Assembly: GCA_005408345.1 (NCBI GenBank)
Contig: SEMN01000185.1
Location: 372,001 to 436,000, forward strand
Source of the DNA: Macquaria australasica
Taxonomy: Eukaryota > Chordata > Actinopteri > Centrarchiformes > Percichthyidae
Direction of reading: 5' to 3'
Length of the DNA stretch: 64,000 bases
Part shown: positions 26,301 to 35,600 of the stretch, piece after piece
Layout: each line of letters opens with the position of its first letter
Position numbering within the stretch: the first letter of the stretch is position 1
Position numbers and translations under genes: made by a program
Notes under the pieces: model-generated
What the model was told of the DNA's origin: nothing
Database searches by the model: none
Seen by the model: only the letters and a program-made list of their open reading frames with translations

Positions 26301-29300
26301 TACATGTCAACAGGCATTTCATCTGCTTTCATCTTTTTCTCTTCTACTGATAATTCAACTGCCTTCAGTGGTTACACATCAACTGACATTTCAAATGCGT
26401 ACGTTTTTTGCTCTTCAATTGACAATTCAAGTGCTTTCATCTCTCTGTTAACATCTAATAACAACAGTTCAACTGCTTTAAGCATGTACAATTTGAGTGA
26501 CACTTCAAACCCTTCAGGTCTTAGGTCTTCACCTTCAAACAACAACAAAAAAAGTGCTCTCTCTCTCACAATTTACTTCATCTGCTTTCACTGCTTACAC
26601 TTCAGCCACCACTTTAACTGCCATTATCTTTCATTTACACGTGAACTGACATTAATTTATTTCAGGACTTCCTGGTCAGTTTATCATCAACTCTTTTCAG
26701 CACTTTTACTTCAACTTCATTCATTGTCTACACTAAAACAGAAAATGTAGCTTCTTTCAGCACATCCATTTTAACTGCCCCTTCAACTTCTTTCAGTATT
26801 TGTATTTCAGCTGCCACTTTAACTAAAGCTTCAACTGATTCAGTATTTCAACTATTTCAAATTTTATAACTGCAGATTCTTTAGCAGTGAGCACACACAT
26901 TTCCTTCAGAAAATTTTACCTTTTCTAATTACACATGTGAAATAAAGTATTAGATATTACTTTCGGCCAGACTCTTCTGGGTTTTCATTTTAATGAAAAG
27001 AAACTCTTTGACCCTCACTGACCAAGTGCTGCCTGTCACTCCTCTTTCATTACGGGCTCTATTATCATAATATGCTTCTATGCCTTCAGGGCTTGTCCTG
27101 TACAGTGGAAATCATTGAAAAGATTATTCCTTGTGCCTATATTGAGCTTTAAGTGTCACTGATGTCATCAGTCGCAGAAGACAGCCTGATAATATGACAC
27201 GTGAGCCGGCTGTGAGGATGAGAGTTAAGCATTTGTGTTCACGTTAATGAGAAAGTACGTGTGATAGAAACTGGGGAGCAACGGGATTCTCTAATCTGTT
27301 TGTGCCGGTACCATCTTCATCTGTTTGTACCATCGAGCAGATGGCCACTAAAGTGTTTGAACAGGATTGTACGTAAGCAAACGTGTAAATGAGAAAAACA
27401 CTACGCAACTGTAATCAAATTACCCAGATGTCTGTCTGCATCACAATTTGGTGCAGCTGCTGTCTTTCTGTTGTGATTTGCCATCTAGGCAGCAGGGGAA
27501 GGACCCAAATGCAGACAGTCGAGGTTCCAGCAGTTCAAAGGTTTATTTCACAAAAAACACTTACATGTAGGAGGTTAACGAGCGAATCAGGGGCAGGTGA
27601 GCACTGGGGAGCAGGTGTGGGTAATCAAAGAGACATGAGGGCAGGAACTAAAGAAACGAGGCAGGTAAAAAAATTTCAAAATAAATCAGGAAACAGAACA
27701 AAACCCAACAGGACATGACACTTTCTTTCCTTAAGTATTCACTCGAGCATCACTTAACTCCCTGAACACCTCAGAGGCCTGGGAGGACTCCTCACACGTC
27801 ACAGCATTTTGGGAGATGCTCGGAAAATCTTCAAAGAGAAGTACTCTGAACCCAGCAGAGTATTTTTGGCTTGATACAAAAGCAGTTGGAAAACCTCACT
27901 GAAGACATCTGAAACCCTGGAGAACATTAGAACATTAACATAGATCATACAGAAATAATAGATATAAAATTAATCATAAGAAATGTCGAAAATATATAAA
28001 AACAGAAGCTTGCATGGATTCAGCTGCTTTAGACTGTCTTGAGGGAGTCTAGAAAATGTTCATATGCTTTAATCAACTATAACTAGATTATGGAAATAAT
28101 GCTGTATAGTGAACACTTATAAGCAGTTATATGGTCTTAAATAGAAAGATTCACAATGCCACATGTCTCTCCGTTTTGCTAAAGCTGCTTTTATTAATGA
28201 TTGGAAAGTGATGTAACTTTTGAAACTTACACATTCTTCCTCTTACAAATAAAAAATTAAATTCATTAGCAATAATCTGCTACAGTCTTACTTGGTCTGG
28301 TAGCTTGGCGGCTAATGTTAGCAAACTGTGGGTAGATATTGCACTTCACTGACTTTATGACTCTTTTCCACTTCTTTTCCACTGCTACTGTTACACTGGA
28401 TTTTTGCATTTAGCATTATCCCATAATTGTTACTCGTAGTCGCAGCAGGTGCTGCTCAGCCAAACTCACAGTCTTGCTTTAAATGTATCTCCATAGTAAA
28501 TAGCACATGCAAAGAGAGAAGATAGATCGCCATTGTAGTTAGACAATGTGCAAATTACAAAGATGTCACTTTTCTTGCCATAACAAGTGCTTGTTTCCTA
28601 GTTTCCTAGTTCCTGTTTAGCAGTATGTTTTCTGAGGGTGTGTTCTCCTCTACTACCTCTATTCGAAAAAGTGCCCTGAGATAACTTTGTTATGATATGG
28701 CGCTATATAAATAAAACTGAATTGAATTGAATTGAATTGAATTGAATTGTCCAGTTTATTTGGTTCCAAACCACAGTGCAAAATTCTCAGTTTTTAGTCG
28801 GTGAACTCACCTGCAGTAAAAAACTCCAGTCCTCCAACACAGCTACATAGGATGTGCATTCAAGGTAGTTTCAGTCAGTTGTTCCCAGTTCCCAGTTGTT
28901 GAGGCATGGGTGGATTACCAAACAGGCCTACCTGGCCCAGGACCAGGGGCCAAAGGGGTCAGGGGGCCCCTAAGCCAGAGCTGTTATTAACTTTTAAGTT
29001 GCTGTTAATAACTTTGCATTTTTTGTCGCATAGTCAGTCAAAGGGCTTAGTCATTCATGTCAGTAACCGAGGCCCAAAAGTCCTACTGAGAAAGTGAAGG
29101 AATAGCCAAATAATTTACTTTGAAGATGTCATGAGAAAGAAGCCATCATGATGCATTTTAAGTGAGTGACTCTGGGGAGAAATCCAAGAAGCAAGTGCAA
29201 AACAACAGCATCAGAAGCTCTGTGTATACAACTGCATGGCCACACAGTAGCAGCATCTTGGCATCAGATTAAGGCATTTTGTGAATAGTCAAACCTGGGG

Positions 29301-30695
29301 ACTACCCAGTGAAACCACAAACTTTGATCCAAACCAGAAACAATCTGGTCACAAGACAGCCTGTCTAATTTTTAGCATCTTACTCTCTCCTGTTTCTTGC
29401 AGCTGCGCTCCATCCAGGACCTCCAGACGGTTCAGATCATCAAGATCTTGCGGTACGAGAAGAAGGTTGCCGTTATGTTTCTCCTGATGATCTCCTGCTT
29501 CCTGGTGTGTTGGACGCCCTACGCTGTCGTGTCCATGATGGAGGCCTTCGGCAGGAAGAGCATGGTCTCTCCCACAGTGGCCATCATCCCCTCGTTCTTT
29601 GCCAAGTCCAGCACAGCCTACAACCCCCTCATCTATGTGTTCATGAGCAGAAAGGTCTGTAGTCCTAAAGTGCTGTAAATAATAGATTTGAAAACTGCGG
29701 TAAAGAACTTTTTATGTTTGCGGGAAGGAGCTTTCAATTCTGGGTCAGCTTTAAAACCTACAAATAATGGGACATCCGTTAACTGTGTACCTCTCCAGCA
29801 CACATTTCTTGCTCTGTGTAGCTGGTGGCGTCAGTGAAAAGGTTCAACCATAATGACTGAGTCCAGGTTTTGCTGTCGTCTAGAATACATTATGTCTGCT
29901 GGAGAGATCTGATTGGTCACTTCCTGTTCAGTCGATTGTTTTCCCCTCCAGTGACCACCAAAAAGGGCAAATCAATGGCATCTAAATTAGGGGTGATGGT
30001 TTGCTCTCCCTTTGTGCTGCTTCAGTTCGTGGTTTGAGTAGAAAAACCAGAAGTATTTTTAGATTTGTAAAAGAAACTATTTTTTATGAACATTTGTATT
30101 ACAAAATAGAGGTAGAATTCTGCAAAAATGTGGGAAAAGGTCTATTTCACAAAGAGAATAAAATCTGAATCATAGTATGCTTTCCTGTAAGTGTTCTATT
30201 ACATTTTTCCAAGACTTAATATGTACAGTACACATGTATTGTGTGTGTAGGAGGGAAATTGTCCCTTACACTTGTTTTAGTTTGCTGGCATCCTTAGAGG
30301 CTGATATGTTGTGTGTTTGACAGACAAATGAGTGAGGAAAGGGTGCTATTTCATCCCTCTGTTAAATACCATCCTTTTATCTTTTCCCTCTGCTTCTCCT
30401 CCAACTCATCCTCTCACAGTTCCGGCGCTGTTTGCTGCAGCTGCTCTGCTCGCGGCTCTCTTGTCAGCAGCGCAGCCTCAAAGAGCGCCCCCTGGCTCTG
30501 GCCATGCGCCCCATCCGACCGATCGTCGTGTCCAGGGCATGCGGCAGCAGGGACAGACCCAAGAAGAGGGTGACCTTCAGCTCCTCCTCCATCGTCTTCA
30601 TCATCACCAGCAATGACGACTTCCACCACCTGGATGTGACCTCCAAGACTGGAGATTCCAAGGAGGTTAATGTCATTCAAGTGAGGCCACTGTGA
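23069..30695 (+). CDS. opn3: Encephalopsin (opsin-3), four coding exons
   Basis: A non-visual opsin, a seven-transmembrane GPCR that binds retinal. The CDS is join(23069..23387, 25541..25860, 29403..29654, 30420..30695), giving 388 aa (human about 402). The first in-frame ATG has G at -3. Seen in the translation: N-glycosylation sequon N5-E-T; the partner cysteines of the conserved disulfide, C96 and C170; ERY at 120-122 at the end of TM3; GAPLLGWNRY in TM4/ECL2; CWTPY at 249-253 in TM6; the retinal Schiff-base lysine K281 in FAKSSTAYNP; NPLIY at 287-291. The C-tail runs through RPKKRVTF to VNVIQVRPL, which matches the vertebrate OPN3 tail and separates it from the TMT opsins. Rhodopsin E113 is replaced by D99, and the E181 position is E164. 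Exon joins are in phases 1, 0 and 0. Intron 2 (25,861-29,402) contains a decayed minisatellite and retroelement pieces; introns 1 and 3 show nothing named. The gene converges on kmo. Signalling partner and tissue cannot be read from sequence. Confidence 0.96.
25541..25860 (+). CDS. opn3: opn3 exon 2 (residues 107-213)
   Basis: Preceded by acceptor cactgccag and followed by donor gtaagg. It covers the rest of TM3 with the ERY motif, TM4, the second extracellular loop with E164 and C170, and TM5. The translation around AYERYIRVVHA and WRAIGHIWLYSLAW is strongly OPN3-like. Confidence 0.95.
26190..26860. repeat. Decayed minisatellite in opn3 intron 2, 36-bp period
   Basis: Units recur around tttcaactgctttcag-like blocks. 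Translating 26,304-26,440 shows the period as 12-residue lines: STGISSAFIFFS, STDNSTAFSGYT, STDISNAYVFCS, SIDNSSAFISLL. Further out the units become ragged but keep the atttcaactgc / ttcag words. The open frame through it is a by-product of a period divisible by three; no splice or start context supports a gene. Confidence 0.7.
27476..27722 (-). mobile_element. Possible solo LTR or retroelement fragment in opn3 intron 2
   Basis: On the - strand it begins tgtcatgtcctgttgggttt, has an aataaac signal near its other end and finishes near tgctgcctagatggcaaatc. This resembles the TG...CA long terminal repeats or their remnants in teleosts. No internal coding region and no second copy here. Confidence 0.35.
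28190..28480 (+). repeat. Dispersed repeat family R4, copy 1 (opn3 intron 2)
   Basis: Shares atgtaacttttgaaa, acacattcttc and ttcattagcaa-like words, in order, with 41,970-42,320, along with a later ttagc(a/t)ttatcccat block. Confidence 0.45.
28667..28749 (+). mobile_element. L2-like LINE 3' tail with ttgaa microsatellite
   Basis: Reads aaaagtgccctgagataact, then ttgttatgatatggcgctat and ataaataaaactgaattgaa, then a ttgaa run. The ggcgctatataaataaa end followed by a pentanucleotide run is typical of fish L2/CR1-type LINE or SINE 3' tails. Only the tail is present. Confidence 0.55.
29403..29654 (+). CDS. opn3: opn3 exon 3 (residues 214-297)
   Basis: Starts after acceptor tttcttgcag. It covers the third cytoplasmic loop (DLQTVQIIKILRYEKK), TM6, and TM7 with the retinal-attachment lysine K281 and NPLIY. 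The donor is AAAG then gtctgt, a weaker GT donor. It is supported by phase and by the exact fit of exon 4. Confidence 0.94.
30420..30695 (+). CDS. opn3: opn3 exon 4 and stop (residues 298-388)
   Basis: Starts after acceptor ctctcacag with FRRCLLQLL, the helix-8 region. It continues with a basic and serine-rich cytoplasmic tail (RPKKRVTFSSSS) and ends VIQVRPL then TGA. The conserved tail identifies opn3 independently of the transmembrane core. Confidence 0.94.
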   Translation, partial: FRRCLLQLLCSRLSCQQRSLKERPLALAMRPIRPIVVSRACGSRDRPKKRVTFSSSSIVFIITSNDDFHHLDVTSKTGDSKEVNVIQVRPL

Positions 30696-31213
30696 TTCAC
30701 AAGGACTGGACTTCTCACCCCACCACTCAGTATGCCTTAGGACCTAACATGCAATTCCAAGCGAAAATAATCCTGTCTGACCTCTCTGGACACGTCTGCA
30801 TCTACACACAGTTACAGACTTGTTACAACTAGTTAGTACATATCCAACTGTCAGCCCAAGTTCTCAAGTAAACCTATTTCCTGACAGTGTTTTGTCTAAG
30901 CAGGTAGTATGAAGGTGTGACATCCTCATCTAACATCAGCTGTGGTGATATATGCAAGTACATAATGATGTAGTTAACAACTAGTAATATGTCACACTTA
31001 TTTGTCAAAATATGCCGCACAGTATATGTGACAACTGCAGAACTGTGTCGAGCATTAAGAGGCCGGCGGTGTGATGGACCTGAGTATGGATCAACATTTG
31101 ATAGCAGATTCTTTTGGTTGGTACCCAACTACAAGTGTGTAAAATGGAAAATAAGCCTTAGCTCCTTAGCCATAAACCATAATACACAGATTGACATTAT
31201 TGTGTATGGATTC

Positions 31214-31219
31214 AATAAA
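31214..31219 (+). terminator. Candidate opn3 polyadenylation signal
   Basis: A canonical AATAAA, 519 bases after the opn3 stop codon and followed by a T-rich stretch. It is the clearest signal on this strand before kmo begins, so it is the likely end of the opn3 3' UTR. Confidence 0.5.
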
Positions 31220-31519
31220 GAGATTCTATTTTAAGCTACCTAGCTTGTGTACCTTATCTCATTGCCATCTAAATCTCCAGTGTGACAAGAGCAGTCACTG
31301 TGAAATTACATTTGGTGGATTTATATGTATGAGGACTACAGGAGTGTAATTAGATAAGAGGAGATGAGACTGGGACCTCAGTATGCTCCAGTGAGACACT
31401 CCTTTCATAACCTCCTGGGCTGTCAGATATGAATAGACTTGATGAATGGATTTCCATAGCTGATAAAACCTGTGTTCAGTGAGGATGTGTGAGTGACTGA
31501 GTGGTCTTTGTTTTCCGTT

Positions 31520-31975
31520 CAGTTAAAAGAACAGTTTGACATGAAAATACACGTGTTTGCTGTCTTGCAAAGAGTTAGATGAGAAGATTGATACCACTCT
31601 CATATGTGTCCGCTAAATATGAAGCTATAGCCAGGAAACGGTTAGTTTAGCTTAAAATAAACACTGGAAACAGCTAGCCTGGCTGTGAAACAGGGTTCTA
31701 CGTGCATCTTTCAGCAGTATGCAGCTGAATCAGGGGCTTCTCACTACGAGGACAGCAAACCTCTAAGGTGAATAAAATGACCCGGAGCACACTGACTGAT
31801 TTGCAGCCTGTAATTGGTCAAACAGAATCTGTTTGACCAATTACAGGCTGCAAATCAATCGGCGTGCTCCAGTCCCCCTTCCCTTTTAAATAAATCCTAA
31901 AGCTTGCTAATTAAGATGTATATCTAGCTCTTTGCTGTCTTTATGCTAAGCTAAGCTAAGCTATCAGTTTAAGAA
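31520..31975. repeat. Foldback repeat family R1, copy with central hairpin
   Basis: The left arm has acagtttgacatgaaaatac and agttagatgagaagattgat. The right arm has tctttatgctaagctaagct in reverse orientation. A near-perfect 42-bp hairpin lies between them at 31,784-31,870. It sits between the 3' ends of opn3 and kmo. Confidence 0.55.
31784..31870. repeat. Near-perfect hairpin, 42-bp arms, 3-nt loop
   Basis: The inner 28 bp (31,798-31,825 and 31,829-31,856) are exact reverse complements around loop aat. The outer 14 bp pair with three mismatches. The loop is shorter than usual for a pre-miRNA. Confidence 0.85.
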
Positions 31976-32167
31976 TTTGTTGATGCAGAGTTGATGATGT
32001 TTCAAAAAGTCCCTCGTTCTGCATAAAGTAGATGATGTTGAGAGGAATGGAGCCGAAGACACAATACAAATCTGACAGAAACTATGAGCTGAGGGAACAT
32101 TTATTTGCAATTAATACATAAGCGCCTATATAAACTCACAGCTTGTGCCTTAGCGCCTGCCTGTGAG

Positions 32168-32173
32168 TTTATT
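32168..32173 (-). terminator. Candidate kmo polyadenylation signal
   Basis: The + strand reads tttatt, so the kmo strand reads AATAAA about 337 bases after the kmo stop. A second copy lies at 32,100-32,105. Either could end the transcript. Confidence 0.35.
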
Positions 32174-32509
32174 ACTGACATTTTTGTTTTCACATTAAAA
32201 ATTGTGCAAATGATGATGATGGCATGAAAACAATCAAATCTAAAGACTGGTCCACTGTCAGTCTCCTTCAGTCAAACCATTATCAGTTAAACTGATGAAA
32301 TATTATAAAATCTTATTATCAATCATTCTGATTGGTATAAGTTATGACAATCATTATTACAGTTCATTAATTTGCCTGGCAGAGCCTTCATTGTGTTCAT
32401 TAGAGGATTCACTCAAACTCTAATTAAAATCTGGATCCTCTCAGTTCATTCAGCTGTTTGATGCTCCGGTCTTTGCACTTGTCTGTCAGATCGGAGACGG
32501 TGCCAGCGC

Positions 32510-32656
32510 TCAGGGGGCCCTGAGGGCCACGAGCCTGTTCCACATTTTCTCAGCGGGGATGATGAGCTTGTTGATATCAGGAGGATTTTTAATGAGCAGG
32601 TAGGAGCCCCCCAGAACAGCTCCTGTAGCACTGAACAGCAGGCCACGGTTTATCAC
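32510..32656 (-). CDS. kmo: kmo exon 15 and stop (residues 425-472)
   Basis: Encodes the C-terminal outer-membrane anchor, VINRGLLFSATGAVLGGSYL then LI, a short hydrophilic tail, and TGA. It is less conserved than the core, as expected for the anchor. Its hydrophobic segment matches the human one in position. Confidence 0.92.
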   Translation of the reverse strand: MINRGLLFSATGAVLGGSYLLIKNPPDINKLIIPAEKMWNRLVALRAP

Positions 32657-35600
32657 CTGTGAAAAATAATTAGCATTTAGCATGAATTCAGTTTTGTCAG
32701 TTTTATGCACACAAACTTATTTGTCCCTCACACCCTCAGGTAAGGCTTTGTAAATGAATTCCATTTTGAGTCTGTCAGAAGCATTAAGCACATCACAACT
32801 GCTAAGAAACACCCTGTCATGCTTTACTTTACAGCTTTAGTAACATTTAATTATGAGTCCCATAGTTTTTAAACAATTTCGTAGAAAGGAACTGACATGT
32901 TACTGTAAACTCATAGGAAGGGTCCTGAAAGGACTCACTGTAATTTGGTACTAATTATAGGTAGAGTAAATGGAGGCAGTGTTATATTGTACCCTTCTAG
33001 TTAATTCATTCCAATTAATTAATGGTGTGACCTATAGATCTTTTATTCACTGTACAACACATCAGCTGAATATACAAATCATACAATTACATACAATTAA
33101 AATCATACAATCCTAAAATACAATGCATATAATTCAGCAAATGTGGAGAATAAAGTTTCTAAGAATAAATTAATATTTACTTGGGTTTAATGGATCTTGG
33201 TTTTTAAGATTTTAGTAATTCACTCAGAACATAATGTCTACTTTTTGTTGTTTTCAAGTTGAACTGATATGACAACGTATGGACAATTTACTAAAAATGG
33301 ACTATGGTAGTTAACTGGCCACATCTTCTAAAATAAAAAGTGATAAGGGTTCTCTCATCAGATCATTTTGAGAGTTTGATGCCCACATAGCACCTACATA
33401 CAGGCTGTACTGAGGCTACACAATGATGCTTTGAGCTAAATGCTAACGTCAGCATGCTAACATTCTCACAGGGACAAAGCTAAGGTGCTGATGTTTAGCA
33501 GGTATCATGTTTATCATGTTCACCATCTCAGTTTAGCGTGTTAGCATGCTAACATTGGCCAGTCAGCAGTAAACACAAAGGACTAGTATGGGAGTGTTTG
33601 TGTTTGTAGTCAACTGTATTGGACAAATTAAAACTTTGACCTAAAGGCGCTAGATGAGAAGGGATTACAATTCATCCTCAGGGGAACATGAACGTGAATT
33701 TGAACCAAATTTCATGGCAATCTGTCCAACAGTTGTTGAGATAATTCACTCAAAACAACAAATGTCAAACTCATGGTGGCGCTAGAGGTAAAGTCAGGGG
33801 ATCACCAAACTCAGTAGGAATCATCCTCTCGGGACCATGACTGACAAAATCTAATATTGAGATATTTCAGTCTGGACCAAAGTGGTGGACCGACCGACTG
33901 ACTTTGCCATCCGTAAAAGCAAAAAAATCCCCAAATCTGGCATAAGTAGTTCAATTATAAACATCAGACTTACTTAACATAATTTATGTATGATAATGTG
34001 ATAATGTGGGGTACTGTAACATGTTTAATAAAATCATTTTTTTTATAATTATGAGAGAAAGTTTAATGCCTTCTGCTTTTTCCTACATTTGTCCATGTCA
34101 ATATCACATTATTTTATTATTTTCTTAACAATTATATTCTACTGCTGTATTTGCTGCTTCATACAGCATGAAATATCCCCCCAAAAGTAAATTGTCTGCA
34201 GGGGAGATGAAATGAAAGCGTCTAAAGAAAAGACACATTTTCTCAAAGTGTCTTACTTTGTTTTGCCAATGCCAGCGCTCCACGGCTTCATGGTACCTTG
34301 TCCTGGTGAAAGTGACCTGGAGACAGTAAAGGGCAACACATGACACGGCCAAGCAATGTGACAGTGACATTTTGTTTGTTAGGACACTTACCATTGTGTA
34401 AAGTGGAATTATTGTCTTTGGCATGAGGAAGTGGAGGAAGTTATCCAAATGTTTTCTGAAAAGAAACCATTTGGAGTTGACATGGGCTCGCATCTAAAAG
34501 CAAAAAAACACAAGTGTTAGAGAAGTGTCCTTCGTATAGTAATGTCATTAAATAAATATTACAGAAATATCCGAAACTCCTGATGGTCTCCTGCTCTACT
34601 CTCTTGGGCATAACTGCAGTAGTGGGGGATTAAACTAAAACAAAGTCCTGTGGGTAATTTAGGGAGCTGTCTACCTGTCAGATGTGATGCAGAGTGTGAA
34701 TATCTACAGATAACTGGAGTCGGCACACCCAGAACCCAAGCTGACTGTCTTATGATTGTGAATGGCCTCTCCATACATCTCATATACAAACAGTATAGGC
34801 TAAACTGCACTTAAGTACAGTAGTTGAGTAAATGTACTTAGTTACAATCCACCACTGGACCTAACATACCTTTAAACTGCCTTTGAATCCTACCCTCACA
34901 AGCAAAGAGCAGACACTCAGCTGCTCAATCAGACCCTATATCTACTTTGTATCTGTTTACAATGACTGGCTTAAGTCCAATGTTCACTCTCATTTTAGCT
35001 CTGTTTTGATCTCCACTAACTCCTGAGAAAACATATCTGGCTCTTTAGCTGCTAAATGCTCCACGCTGCAGCCAAAAACAACACTGATGAGAGCAGGGAG
35101 AGTGAACCAAAGTGGTAAAATTGTGGGCCAGTAAGCCAAAACAAAGAGCTGAAAGAATTTGACTTATTTGATCTATTTTTATTACAAAAATATAAATTAA
35201 AGCCACTTTAAGTACAATTTTAAATGCATGGCTTACTTGTAATGGAGTATTTTTATACTGTGGTATTGCTACTTCGCCTTAAGAAAAAGATCTCAATACT
35301 TCGTCCAACCCATTTGTTGTGTTGAAGGTTCTACCTCTAAAATTGTAGGATTAATACATTTCTAATATAGATACCTTAACCTCACTTTAAAGGCCTTTAC
35401 GCACCGGAGGCGTTTTTTTCGTGCGATTAATTCGTACATCACTATATTTTTTCAAACTGTTGTTTTTGTCATGAGTACTTTCACACAGAACGCGAATATT
35501 ATGTGGCGAAAAAGCGACGTATTTTTTTCCGGAACGAGGTCGATTTTTCTGAGCTTTCGCACCACGAAAAAAGGCATCAACCAATAACGTTGTGCGGAAC

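Larger units (their letters stand above)
30696..32509. other. opn3-kmo convergent intergenic / 3' UTR region
   Basis: Between the two stop codons lie the probable opn3 3' UTR (to about 31.24 kb), a foldback repeat at 31,520-31,975 with a near-perfect central hairpin, and the probable kmo 3' UTR. No further coding exon is seen. The human orthologues also converge, and their 3' ends overlap. Here the predicted ends are separated by about 0.9 kb. Confidence 0.6.

Noticed and set aside
26304..26750. 148-codon open frame in opn3 intron 2
   Set aside because: It is a by-product of a 36-bp tandem repeat. The protein is low-complexity, with no splice or start context.
23069..30695. Teleost multiple tissue (TMT) opsin instead of opn3
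   Set aside because: The C-tail ending VNVIQVRPL, the RPKKRVTF block and linkage to kmo fit opn3 rather than TMT opsins.
31784..31870. microRNA gene
   Set aside because: Stem length is suitable, but the 3-nt loop and position at the centre of a foldback repeat make a true pre-miRNA unlikely without small-RNA data.
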